Program-made: the position numbers and the translations under genes | Assembly (NCBI RefSeq): GCF_003860585.1 | Contig: NZ_CP034159.1 | Coordinates: 806,001-870,000, forward strand | Reading direction: 5' to 3' | Origin: Kaistella carnis | Lineage (GTDB): Bacteria > Bacteroidota > Bacteroidia > Flavobacteriales > Weeksellaceae | Length of the DNA stretch: 64,000 bases | The notes under the pieces: model-generated | What the model was told of the DNA's origin: nothing | Database searches by the model: none | Seen by the model: only the letters and a program-made list of their open reading frames with translations | Shown here: positions 43,292-52,358 of the stretch, piece by piece | Position numbering within the stretch: the stretch's first letter is position 1 | Layout of the letters: the number at the start of each line of letters is the position of its first letter

Positions 43292-45310
43292 TTACCAACC
43301 ACCACCGCCACCGCCGCCACCTCCGCCGCCGGAAGATCCACCGCCCGACGACCCGCTGGAACTGGATCCGCCGGAATAAGAGGAGGAACTGGACGAGCGC
43401 GAAGAGGAAGAAGATGACGATCCCGAGGATGAAGAATAGGAACGCACAGGCGACACCGCCGAAGCCTGAAACGTTTTTGAGAATGCACTCGAAAAGCTGT
43501 GCGAAAACTTGTTTTGCAGGGAAAGATCTGGTTGCGCATCTAAAGTGTCTTTCATTTGATCTCTAAATCTTTTTCCCCAAATCCCTTCTACTCCAAAAAC
43601 AATGGCGTACGGAAGAAATTTCTCATATAGATCAGTTGTCATTTCTGGCGGATTATGAAACTTTAATAGGTTTTCTTCCGCGGTGCTGAGGTACATTTTA
43701 AACCCTTCAATCTCCGCTTCCATTTTTACTTTTTCCTCGCCCGGCCGGTTGATTAAATATCTAAAAAGCAGTAAAGAACCCATGCCAAAAATCAAAAATT
43801 TATAACAGTCTGCATCGAAAGAACTTACATCAATTGAACCGAGTGAAAATGCAATAAAAAATATTGGAACGATAAATGGCGCTGCGAAAATAAGGGTTCC
43901 AATAAAAAGTCCCTTACTTTTCTCTTTCCATAGAAACAGGAGAAACGCAATGAATGCACCGTCAAAAATAATCATAAAGATTGCGATCACAACGGCAATC
44001 GGATTCATGGTGATGATAGCATTTATAATTAAAGCGGACATAAAAACAATTAATATCATTTTAAAAGCTTTCTTAACCAAATGCTGATTGGACGTATTTT
44101 CTATAAAAAGTTTATTAGTTTTGGTGAGCACTTTTTCAAAATCAACTACGGTATTTTTAATTCTAGTACTACACGTTCCATCTATGGTCACTTCTTCATT
44201 TTTCGTAAAAAGTCCCTTTATTAATGTCAATTGATCACCTTGCAGATCTTCTTTCTTTTTTTCCTGTTTCTTTATATAAAAGATTTTTGAATAGGTCATT
44301 TTTTTTAAGGTAGGTTGCACCTCATCAATATCTATAAAACCTTTAATTGCCAGATCTACTAAATTTGCGGTGACCTGATTTACTTCAAATTTACCTTTAT
44401 CAATATATCCAAGTGAACCCGGAGACAAATTTTTCGGTGCTTTAAAATACGGAATTACAATAGGCTTTTCCGGATCTTTGCCATATTTCTGCCAGTTGTT
44501 ATAATAAAAATAAAGTAAATAAAATGCGGCAAAAATTAGAAACAGGGAAGGCCAGTTTCTTTCGATCCACTTAGAAAACCACGACGGTTCTTTTAGGACG
44601 CCGGCTTTAAAACCAACAGCCACCGTAAGATTCTCTTTTTCAGCCAAATTATCTGCCTTAAACCTCATGGAAGTCTCGGAAAGTTTTTCACCTGTACAGT
44701 TTTTGTCGGTACTCCCCGACGTTCCGGTGTAGCAGGAATTTTGTAAAATAGTCGCACCATTCGGGAGCGTAATGGTCGCCTCAATAGCTGCTATGGGAAA
44801 CTCCCAGTCGGTTCCGTTTACATTCCAGTAAAATTCGTCAAATCCATTAAAATGTCCAATCTGATCCTGCGTTTTGTAAACAATTTCGTAGGTATAATAA
44901 CCTGGATTTAGAATAATGTCTTTATCGCCAATATAAATATTGAAAACACCATTAACGATCTCCTTGTGATATGATTCTTTATATCCATCTTTTTTTATGG
45001 AGATGATGTCGTAGGTTATTTTTTCTTCCCCCGTTCTGGTATTACGAACCATCGGAAGAGCACGAAAAAGTCCTCTTTTAATGGCCTGTCCTCTTGCGTA
45101 AACTTTTATCGTTTCTGTAACAAGAACATCCGAGTTTTCTTCAACCGTAATATTGGACCTGAAGAAAATAATGCGCTCCTTCTCAGTTTGATCAGTAGTT
45201 GGAACATATTCTTCACCCGCATACTCTATTGGTGGCTCTGTAATAGTAATCTCCTGGGCAGAATTTATAAAGAATAAGACAAGGCAAACTAAGGTGTAGA
45301 ATTGTTTCAT
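43292..45310 (-). CDS. DUF2207 membrane protein with Ser/Gly-rich tail
   Basis: A 672-residue protein with a signal peptide (about 1-18), an extracytoplasmic beta-rich DUF2207 domain (about 45-240, IKVYARGQAIKRGLFRALP, DGYKESYHKEIVNG), and membrane helices near 257-273 and 420-510. The C-terminal ~60 residues are almost pure Ser then Gly, ending in GGGGW. Such tails are typical of this family. Function unknown; membrane localisation is clear. The tail is encoded by GC-rich triplet-like DNA that contrasts with the surrounding AT-rich sequence. Confidence 0.8.
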   Translation of the reverse strand: MKQFYTLVCLVLFFINSAQEITITEPPIEYAGEEYVPTTDQTEKERIIFFRSNITVEENSDVLVTETIKVYARGQAIKRGLFRALPMVRNTRTGEEKITYDIISIKKDGYKESYHKEIVNGVFNIYIGDKDIILNPGYYTYEIVYKTQDQIGHFNGFDEFYWNVNGTDWEFPIAAIEATITLPNGATILQNSCYTGTSGSTDKNCTGEKLSETSMRFKADNLAEKENLTVAVGFKAGVLKEPSWFSKWIERNWPSLFLIFAAFYLLYFYYNNWQKYGKDPEKPIVIPYFKAPKNLSPGSLGYIDKGKFEVNQVTANLVDLAIKGFIDIDEVQPTLKKMTYSKIFYIKKQEKKKEDLQGDQLTLIKGLFTKNEEVTIDGTCSTRIKNTVVDFEKVLTKTNKLFIENTSNQHLVKKAFKMILIVFMSALIINAIITMNPIAVVIAIFMIIFDGAFIAFLLFLWKEKSKGLFIGTLIFAAPFIVPIFFIAFSLGSIDVSSFDADCYKFLIFGMGSLLLFRYLINRPGEEKVKMEAEIEGFKMYLSTAEENLLKFHNPPEMTTDLYEKFLPYAIVFGVEGIWGKRFRDQMKDTLDAQPDLSLQNKFSHSFSSAFSKTFQASAVSPVRSYSSSSGSSSSSSSRSSSSSSYSGGSSSSGSSGGGSSGGGGGGGGGGGW

Positions 45311-45756
45311 TCACTATTGTTTTGTACGGTATTATATTGACTAATATAAGATTTGTTTTTTGATGGCACAGAATTATTATAAAATACCTAAAAACTGAAA
45401 ATGGTGCCGTAAAATAAACTTGTTTTCTGGGCATCTCATGTTTTTCAAATACAAAAACAACAGCCGGGCTGTACACTGTATCTTTTCTTTGCCTACGCTT
45501 CATTGCTCGTAAACCATTGCCGATACAAAAGAAATGGATGTCTTCCCATTCCTTGACCATACTTCAACAAGCTAACAACTTGAATCACCCCATAAAAATT
45601 ATTCAAAGGATTTTGTAAAATAATCTAAAATCTAATTCCTTTTCTCCTCTCTTTTTCCATTACTTCTTTTTTCTAAATTTCACTGCGATATTTTTATGAA
45701 ATCCCCCTTTAAATCAGTAAATTGCATTTACCAATTTTCTAAAGATAATTCTCCTC
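45311..45756. other. Intergenic region with a probable structured repeat
   Basis: 446 bp between divergent genes. At 45460-45557 it is less AT-rich than its flanks and contains the near-palindrome ACAGCCGGGCTGT, then CTGTATCTTTTCTTTGCC and, after a short spacer, GCCGATACAAAAGAAATGG. The complement contains CAGCCCGGCT, shared with the start of the repeat at 1040. It looks like a non-coding dispersed element, but only one copy is in the window. The rest is AT-rich and should hold the divergent promoters; none is clear. Confidence 0.45.
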
Positions 45757-48423
45757 ATGGATAAAGAAATAAAACACTGGTTTACCAAGTCTGTTCCCGA
45801 AACTTTAACCCTACTTTCCGTGGAAGCAGACACAGGACTTTCTGAAGAGGAAGCGCGGAAAAGAAAAGAACATTTTGGCGCAAATGTTTTGGAAGGGAAA
45901 AAGAAAAAATCTCTTCTAAAAATTGTCTTTTCACAACTGAATGACTGGCTTATCTATGTCCTTTTTGCTGCCGTAATCATTACCGCTTTCATGGGAGAAT
46001 ATATAGATTCGGTAATTATTACGCTCGTTATTTTTCTTAATGCCGCCATTGGAACTTATCAGGAAGTAAAAGCCGGAAAGGCGATCGATGCGCTTTTGAA
46101 AATGTCTTCGCCGAAAGCGGTCGTAAAACGTGACGGGCAGACCAAAGAAATCGACAGTGCCGAATTGGTACCGGGCGACCTTGTTATTTTAGACGCAGGC
46201 CGAATCATTCCCGCAGATTTGCGTCTTTTGGAAACCGTGAACCTTCAGATTGAAGAATCTTCTTTAACCGGAGAATCTCTGCCCGTTCATAAAAAAGCGG
46301 AAAGTGTTTTTGAGAACACCAAAATGCCGCTGGCTGAAATTGAAAACATGGCCTTTATGTCGACGATCGTCACTGCCGGAAGAGGTTTAGGAATTGTAGT
46401 CGGTACCGGAATGACCACCGAAGTCGGAAAGATCGCAGATTTACTGGATACCGACTCCAACATTAAAACACCTTTAGAAAAAAAACTTAGCGAACTCGGG
46501 AAATCGCTCGGAAAAATCGCGGTCGGAATCTGTATTGTCATCTTCGGAGTTTCCTGGCTTCAGGGGCGCGATCTGGCGGAAATGTTCCTGATTTCAGTCT
46601 CACTGGCCGTTGCCTCCATTCCGGAAGGTCTGGCTGCGATTGTCGCCGTTGTCCTTTCCATAGGAGTTACCGCCATGTCCCGAAAAAATGCCATTATCCG
46701 AAAACTTCCTGCTGTAGAAACCTTAGGTTCGGTCAACATTATCTGCTCCGATAAAACCGGAACTCTGACGATGAATAAAATGACCGTGACTCAAATCTTT
46801 ACCTCAGATGGTCTAATGGTATTGGAAGAAGCAGAAAATATGACCATTTCTGAATCGGCGAAATTACTGTCTGAAGGAATGATTCTCTGCTCCGACGCGA
46901 CGCTTGAAAACGAAGAAGCAACAGGAGATCCTACAGAAATTGCCCTGCTTGTTCTGGGCGATAAAATTGGACTCGACCGCAAAAACTTAGGTCAGAAATA
47001 TACACGTATCGATGAAAATCCTTTCGACAGTAACCGTAAAATGATGTCGGTTCTGGTGAAATCTGAAAATGGCTGCAGCGTTTTTACGAAAGGTGCTCTG
47101 GGAAGTCTGCGAACAATGGCAACACAGATTTTTGATAAAGGAGAGATCAGAGCCATTACTGAAGAAGACCTTCATAATTTCAGTGAGGCAGCGATAAAAA
47201 TGTCTGATAATGCTTTACGAACCCTCGTTTTAGCGTACAAACCTGCAGCCGAAAATCTAGCGCCGGAGGAAATGGAAAAAGATTTGATACTCGTCGGTTT
47301 GGTGGGAATGATCGATCCTGCGCGCGAAGAAGTGAAACCTTCGATAAGACTAGCCGCAAAAGCGGGTATTAAAACCATTATCATTACTGGAGATCACAAG
47401 AACACCGCTTTCGCTATCGCAAAAGATTTGGAGGTAGCGGAAAGTATCGACCAGGTTCTGACCGGGCCGGAACTTGAGGAAATCAGCGAAGATGAATTCA
47501 TTGAAAAAGTAAATAACTACAGGGTTTTTGCCCGCGTTTCCCCGCAACATAAAGTGCAAATAGTACAGGCATTGCAGGCCAACGGAAACATTGTTTCGAT
47601 GACCGGTGACGGAGTGAATGACGGACCTTCGCTTCACATCGCAGACATTGGAGTGGCAATGGGAATTACCGGCACTGATGTGGCCAAAAACGCCGCCGAT
47701 ATGATCCTGACCGATGATAATTTCTCTACCATTGTTGTTGCCATAGAGCAGGGAAGAAATATTTTTCAGAACATTAAAAAATCGGTCATCTTTTTACTGA
47801 CTTGTAATCTGGGTGAAGTTCTGGCCATGTTTCTGCCACTCGCTTTTGGATGGCCGGCTCCACTCATTGCGACGCAACTTTTGTGGATCAACCTTCTCAC
47901 GGATTCGCTGCCTGCAATCGCCCTCGGAATGGATGGTGATGATCCTGACGTGATGCAGGAAAAACCAAGAGATGCCCATGAAAATTTCTTTTCGCACGGT
48001 GCCGGAACTCATGTAGTCATCGGTGGGATTCTTATCGGTCTGATTACCATTTTTGCTTTTTGGTACGGCTTTTACGAACTCGGCTATACTCCATTTATGA
48101 AAAGCATTCCGGAGGAAGTTGTGAAAAATGCGAGAACGCTGGCTTTTTTGGTCTTGGTATGTGCACAGCTTTTCTATTCTTTAGGATTAAGAAATAGCAA
48201 AAAACCTTTTTATCAGATCAAAATTTTTGGAAACCACTATTTAAACGGAGCTATTTTGCTGGGACTTATCCTGCAGTTAATGTTGCTTTTTGTTCCGGTT
48301 TTAAGAAGCGCTTTCAAACTTCATATGCCCGACTCCAAAGGTTGGCTGATGGCTTTATTGCTTGGTCTCGTTCCTTTGGTTACGCTGGAAATTTATAAGA
48401 TGATTTTTGTAAAAAGAAAATAA
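45757..48423 (+). CDS. P-type ATPase, calcium/cation (P2) type
   Basis: An 888-residue pump. The phosphorylation motif is ICSDKTGTLTMNKMTVTQ, the actuator motif is IEESSLTGESLPVHKKAE, and the fourth helix carries SIPEGLAAIVAVVLSIGV, with Glu as in Ca2+ and Na+ pumps. The hinge motif reads MTGDGVNDGPSLHIADIGVA, where most relatives have NDAPAL. Ten membrane helices and an N-terminal cation-ATPase domain complete the fold. It probably exports Ca2+; the ion is inferred. Base composition looks higher in GC than its neighbours. Confidence 0.9.
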   Translation: MDKEIKHWFTKSVPETLTLLSVEADTGLSEEEARKRKEHFGANVLEGKKKKSLLKIVFSQLNDWLIYVLFAAVIITAFMGEYIDSVIITLVIFLNAAIGTYQEVKAGKAIDALLKMSSPKAVVKRDGQTKEIDSAELVPGDLVILDAGRIIPADLRLLETVNLQIEESSLTGESLPVHKKAESVFENTKMPLAEIENMAFMSTIVTAGRGLGIVVGTGMTTEVGKIADLLDTDSNIKTPLEKKLSELGKSLGKIAVGICIVIFGVSWLQGRDLAEMFLISVSLAVASIPEGLAAIVAVVLSIGVTAMSRKNAIIRKLPAVETLGSVNIICSDKTGTLTMNKMTVTQIFTSDGLMVLEEAENMTISESAKLLSEGMILCSDATLENEEATGDPTEIALLVLGDKIGLDRKNLGQKYTRIDENPFDSNRKMMSVLVKSENGCSVFTKGALGSLRTMATQIFDKGEIRAITEEDLHNFSEAAIKMSDNALRTLVLAYKPAAENLAPEEMEKDLILVGLVGMIDPAREEVKPSIRLAAKAGIKTIIITGDHKNTAFAIAKDLEVAESIDQVLTGPELEEISEDEFIEKVNNYRVFARVSPQHKVQIVQALQANGNIVSMTGDGVNDGPSLHIADIGVAMGITGTDVAKNAADMILTDDNFSTIVVAIEQGRNIFQNIKKSVIFLLTCNLGEVLAMFLPLAFGWPAPLIATQLLWINLLTDSLPAIALGMDGDDPDVMQEKPRDAHENFFSHGAGTHVVIGGILIGLITIFAFWYGFYELGYTPFMKSIPEEVVKNARTLAFLVLVCAQLFYSLGLRNSKKPFYQIKIFGNHYLNGAILLGLILQLMLLFVPVLRSAFKLHMPDSKGWLMALLLGLVPLVTLEIYKMIFVKRK

Positions 48424-48554
48424 TTTATAGTTTAACACTTAGAGTTGAATTCTCTAGATAATAAATATCACAAATATAAATTTTAAACAAAATTCTAGGT
48501 GAAATACAGTTTTGCACTAAATATAAATTCTATCTTTAATAAAATTTAAAAAAG

Positions 48555-48848
48555 ATGAAACTAAATATCACCATTTTATTTTCGCTAATGTTCACCTCTT
48601 TCCTTTTTGGTCAACAGGTTTTGCCTAAAATTAATCCAGAAAAAAAAGTGGACAGTTTGGATATGTTGAATTTAAAAAGTTCCGAGCAACTCAAACTTTC
48701 GTCAGCAAATTCAAAAATTAAGCAAAGAGTCCAAACTATTCATATGCCGAATGCAAAACCTAAAGACAGTTCTATTTATGCAACATTAAAGGGAAAAGCC
48801 AGAAATGATAAACCGCACAAAATTTTGAATGCGATTCCGGAAAATTAA
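48555..48848 (+). CDS. Small exported protein, unknown
   Basis: A 97-residue protein with a clear signal peptide (MKLNITILFSLMFTSFLFGQ). The mature part is Lys/Ser/Asn-rich with a possible short helical region and no recognised domain. It is on the same strand as the P-type ATPase, 131 bp downstream, and 66 bp before a pterin dehydratase gene. Conservation would need to be tested before any function is assigned. Confidence 0.5.
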   Translation: MKLNITILFSLMFTSFLFGQQVLPKINPEKKVDSLDMLNLKSSEQLKLSSANSKIKQRVQTIHMPNAKPKDSSIYATLKGKARNDKPHKILNAIPEN

Positions 48849-48914
48849 AAGATAAAACCAAATAAATAATGTTTGACTATCAACAACATATTCTAATCTT
48901 TAAAATATAAAATC

Positions 48915-49148
48915 ATGTGGAAAGAAATAGATGGAAAACTTCAACAGACTTTTAAGTTCAAAGATTTTTCCGAAGCGTTTGCCTTTATGACCCGAGTTGC
49001 ATTGGTTGCAGAATGCCAGCAACATCATCCGGATTGGTCCAACGAGTATAACAAAGTGAATATCAGTTTGTGTACGCATGACCAAGGAAATGCGATTACG
49101 GAAAAGGATCACAAACTTGCAAAAGCCATTGATGAATTGGTGAAGTAA
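48915..49148 (+). CDS. phhB: 4a-hydroxytetrahydrobiopterin dehydratase
   Basis: A 77-residue protein covering most of the pterin-4a-carbinolamine dehydratase fold. The active-site motif is [19 protein letters not shown], with the two His, and the C-terminal [15 protein letters not shown] matches the family. The N-terminal strand found in about 95-residue members is shortened. It regenerates the pterin cofactor of aromatic amino-acid hydroxylases. No hydroxylase gene is in the window. Confidence 0.88.
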   Translation: MWKEIDGKLQQTFKFKDFSEAFAFMTRVALVAECQQHHPDWSNEYNKVNISLCTHDQGNAITEKDHKLAKAIDELVK

Positions 49149-49160
49149 CGCAATAAATAA

Positions 49161-49529
49161 CCCGTCTTCTTTAAAAGAAAATATCAGCAAGATGGCAAGA
49201 TTGTGGTTTCAGGAGATACCGAATTACCGGGATCGCCAATTCAGTATTTTGTTACAAGATATAATGATAAAGCTTTAGCGGTTCAAAACGTAGACAACAA
49301 TGCTGCACAACTTTATCCTAATCCCGCAACCGATTATATTAACCTGGAACTTGCAAAGGCTGGAAAAGAGTACGACGCAGAAATATATAATATGGCCGGA
49401 CACAAAGTGATGACCGCAAAAGTCACTAACAAATCGACACTAAATATTTCTTCGCTGGCTACGGGCAGTTACTTTGTGAATTTGATCCACGACGGAACTA
49501 CAACAACCCTTCGTTTTATTAAGAAATAG
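49161..49529 (+). pseudogene. C-terminal fragment of a T9SS-exported protein
   Basis: The frame opens after a stop at about 49158 and has no ATG or signal peptide. It reads KYQQDGKIVVSGD at the start, a delta-60-type repeat piece as found in large secreted proteins. It then continues into a T9SS type A sorting domain: QLYPNPATDYINLELAKAGK to the end TGSYFVNLIHDGTTTTLRFI. Only this tail of a larger protein remains. A GTG at 49203 could start a shorter product, but without an export signal it could not use the sorting domain. Confidence 0.7.
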
Positions 49530-49548
49530 TATTACATATAAATTAACA

Positions 49549-49580
49549 AAACCGATGATAAGCTCATCGGTTTTTTTTTT
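49549..49580 (+). terminator. Terminator after the T9SS fragment
   Basis: Stem ACCGATGA with TCATCGGT around a 5-base loop and a run of ten T. Confidence 0.9.
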
Positions 49581-49725
49581 ACATACTTTATATCCTTTTC
49601 ACTCTTTAATGGGCTGCTTATTTTGTTTCTCATTTATTTTATGAATGACTGCAATCTGATATCAATGCCCTATATATCAGCTCTTGGAATAAAATTTGGA
49701 ACTACTGAAAAAGAAAAAATATTTT

Positions 49726-51129
49726 ATGAACTATACTTCAGAAAAAACTTCGATAAAAAGCGTCAATCCTTTTAATAATGAAGTACTAAAAGAATTTGAG
49801 ATCATGTCTCCTGAAAAGGTAGATTCAATTATTGATAAAGCAGATCAGTCATTTAAATCCTGGAAAACAACTTCTATAGAAGAACGCTCAACCATAATGC
49901 GCAAAATGGCTTCCCTTACGCGGGAGAAAAAGGAGGAACTTGGAAAATTAGTGACTTTAGAAATGGGTAAAGTTTTAGCCCAAGCAATTGGTGAAGTTAA
50001 AATTTGTGCGGCTATCTTTGATTATTATGCCGACAATGCTGCCGAATTTTTGGCAGATAAACCCTTAAAAGTTCCACACGGTGACGCCTTTCTAACTTAT
50101 GAGCCGATCGGAGTTATTTTAAGCGTTCAACCTTGGAATTTTCCTTTTTACCAAATGACCCGCTCGGCGGCTGCACATATTACGGCAGGTAACGCGATGG
50201 TTTTAAAACATTCTTCCAATGTACCGCAATGTGCTCAAATTATGGAAGATCTTTTTAAAGAAGCCGGTTTACCGGACGGCGTTTATACCAATCTATTTGT
50301 CGCAGGGAAAGACATAGAACCTATTGTTGCAAATCCAAAAATTAAAGCAGTTACTTTAACAGGAAGTGAACCGGCGGGCGCAAGTATCGCAACAGCCGCA
50401 GCCAAATTAGTTAAAAAATCAACCTTAGAATTGGGCGGAAGTGATCCCTTTATCGTTTTAGAAGATGCCGATATTCAATTAGCGGTTACAACCGCAGTTC
50501 AGGGCAGGATGGCAAATGGTGGGCAAGTTTGTACCTCCCCAAAAAGAATTATCGTCGCAGCAAGTATTTACGATGAATTTCTAGACAAAACAAAAGAAGC
50601 TTTTGCCCAGATTAAAGTTGGGGACCCGATGGATCGAGATACGACATTAGGCCCATTAAGTACAGAAAAAGCCGCAGAAGATGTTTTGGAACAGATTCAG
50701 AAAGCGGCCGAACAAGGTGCTAATATTGTTCTGGGTGGAAAAAGAATCGACCGCACCGGCGCATTTTTAGAACCCACTTTGATCACCGATATTACTCCGA
50801 AAATGGATATGTATTTTGAAGAAGTATTCGGACCCGTGATGATGGTTTATAAATACGAAACAATAGAGGAAGCTTTAGAAATTGCAAATGCTACAGAGTT
50901 TGGATTAGGTGGAACTGTCTTCGGAACCGATACGAAAAAAGCCGTGGAAGTTGCACGTAAAATAGATTCCGGAATGATTTACATCAATCATGCGACGAGT
51001 GTTGCGCCACAACTTCCCTTTGGTGGAACGAAACAGTCCGGTTACGGCAGAGAACAGGCGATTGAAGGTTTGCTGGAGTTTGTGAATATTAAACTCATCC
51101 GAACAACCTCGCCAGATAAACCTTTTTAA
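49726..51129 (+). CDS. NAD(P)-dependent succinate-semialdehyde dehydrogenase family
   Basis: About 467 residues from the ATG at 49726; the TTG at 49696 adds a Lys-rich stretch not expected in the family. The catalytic Cys is in NGGQVCTSPKRII, the general-base Glu in STLELGGSDPFIVL, and VQPWNFPFYQMTRSAAAHIT is the nucleotide-binding start. The end LPFGGTKQSGYGREQ is typical of SSADH/GabD relatives. It oxidises succinate semialdehyde or a related aldehyde to the acid. It is monocistronic with its own terminator. Confidence 0.88.
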   Translation: MNYTSEKTSIKSVNPFNNEVLKEFEIMSPEKVDSIIDKADQSFKSWKTTSIEERSTIMRKMASLTREKKEELGKLVTLEMGKVLAQAIGEVKICAAIFDYYADNAAEFLADKPLKVPHGDAFLTYEPIGVILSVQPWNFPFYQMTRSAAAHITAGNAMVLKHSSNVPQCAQIMEDLFKEAGLPDGVYTNLFVAGKDIEPIVANPKIKAVTLTGSEPAGASIATAAAKLVKKSTLELGGSDPFIVLEDADIQLAVTTAVQGRMANGGQVCTSPKRIIVAASIYDEFLDKTKEAFAQIKVGDPMDRDTTLGPLSTEKAAEDVLEQIQKAAEQGANIVLGGKRIDRTGAFLEPTLITDITPKMDMYFEEVFGPVMMVYKYETIEEALEIANATEFGLGGTVFGTDTKKAVEVARKIDSGMIYINHATSVAPQLPFGGTKQSGYGREQAIEGLLEFVNIKLIRTTSPDKPF

Positions 51130-51177
51130 TTTTCGAAATATATTTTATCACGATTTCATCTTGGTGAAACTTATTAA

Positions 51178-51213
51178 CAGTGTCAAAGTTTAGAGCTTTG
51201 ACACTCTTTTTTT
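51178..51213 (+). terminator. Terminator after the aldehyde dehydrogenase
   Basis: Stem AGTGTCAAAG with CTTTGACACT around a 7-base loop, followed by CTTTTTTT, about 50 bp after the stop. Confidence 0.9.
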
Positions 51214-51334
51214 GTTGAAGATATTGATCGTGCTTAATTTAAGAGCCTATTTATTTTCCGCAATGAAAATATCGGACTTAAAAACAATAATGTGTTCACA
51301 TACAAGTGGAGCTAATGTTTCATAAAATAGTTTT

Positions 51335-52322
51335 TTTATGTATATCCGTTTTTAATCATACTCCTGTGATGCTTGCTATCACAAGTCTATCGAACAGTTT
51401 ATCTTCAAAATATCTCCGATTTAACTTATAAACAAACTCATTTAGATAAAGTTGAAGGTTTTTGCGTTTTATTTTGTGGTAATTTCCTAATAAATTCCTT
51501 TTCGCATTACTGATAAATATGTGAACCCAACGCAAAGTATCTTTTGTAGTTTCTTTCGAAGATTTTTCTGAAATATGAATTTCTACAAGTTGTGATATAT
51601 CAACATATGACGTGCTTTGATCTGTAAAAACTATGCTGGATTCTGCCAAAGATTCTTTAATAGTCTCATTAATTCCCTCTGCTGTATGATCTTCTAATAC
51701 TATTGCTTTAAAATATCTACAAGATTTCGATGTCTCTCCTGTTTCTATATTTTCTAATGGCGTAGATTCCGCCATCACTGCAACATTTTGCTTTCCAACT
51801 GCTCCTCTTCCACGAATCCCTTTCTCTTGTTCCAGTTCTCTAGATTCAACTGTAAAATACCCTTCATCCATTTCAATCATGCCCTCTAAAGTGTATCTTT
51901 CATCTCGTTTTCCCATCGCTTTTCTCAATTTGTGCATCATAGCCCAAACTGGCTCATAGCGCTTCAAACCTAATTGCCTTTGCATTTCTTTAGCAGAAAA
52001 TCCCTTTTTTGTTGCACTCATCAAAAACATCGCTTTATACCAAACTAGAAAGGACAAATTGGAATTTTCCATGATGGTTCCACTTCGTAATGTAGTTCGC
52101 TTTCTACAAGATTTACACTCGTAACTTAATCTGCTTTTAATCCAAAAAAAATCAGTTTTTCCGCACTTGCAGGAAACGCCAATTTTGTCACGTTCTGCTT
52201 TAAAATGAGATATACAATCCTCTTCACTGCTAAACTCTACGCCAAAACTAAAAATATTCATCTCAATGATTTAATTATCAAACAAATATACGAAATTATG
52301 TGGAGTTACGGACATACATAAA
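51335..52322 (-). mobile_element. IS1595-family insertion sequence (about 988 bp)
   Basis: TTTATGTATATCCGT at 51335-51349 is matched, inverted, by ACGGACATACATAAA at 52308-52322 (one difference in 15). The interval holds one IS1595-type transposase gene. I found no 8-bp direct repeat at these boundaries, so the exact ends are approximate and the insertion may be old. It lies between an aldehyde dehydrogenase and alanine racemase without visible damage to either. Confidence 0.75.
51356..52261 (-). CDS. IS1595-family (ISXO2-like) transposase
   Basis: A 301-residue transposase with an N-terminal zinc ribbon (VSCKCGKTDF and YECKSCRKRT, four Cys). A helix-turn-helix-like region, SAKEMQRQLGLKRYEPVWAM, follows. 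The catalytic core has IEMDEGYF and VFTDQSTSY for two Asp and WVHIFISNAKRNLLGNYHKI for the third catalytic region. Length and motifs are intact, so it could be functional. Confidence 0.92.
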   Translation of the reverse strand: MNIFSFGVEFSSEEDCISHFKAERDKIGVSCKCGKTDFFWIKSRLSYECKSCRKRTTLRSGTIMENSNLSFLVWYKAMFLMSATKKGFSAKEMQRQLGLKRYEPVWAMMHKLRKAMGKRDERYTLEGMIEMDEGYFTVESRELEQEKGIRGRGAVGKQNVAVMAESTPLENIETGETSKSCRYFKAIVLEDHTAEGINETIKESLAESSIVFTDQSTSYVDISQLVEIHISEKSSKETTKDTLRWVHIFISNAKRNLLGNYHKIKRKNLQLYLNEFVYKLNRRYFEDKLFDRLVIASITGV

Positions 52323-52358
52323 GAAAATATTGATTAACAAAGAATCTTTCCAAAAAGT

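Noticed and set aside
43153..43539. Arg/Pro/Ala-rich frame at the end of the DUF2207 gene
   Set aside because: It overlaps the Ser/Gly-rich tail in another frame; the unusual composition follows from GC-rich repetitive codons.
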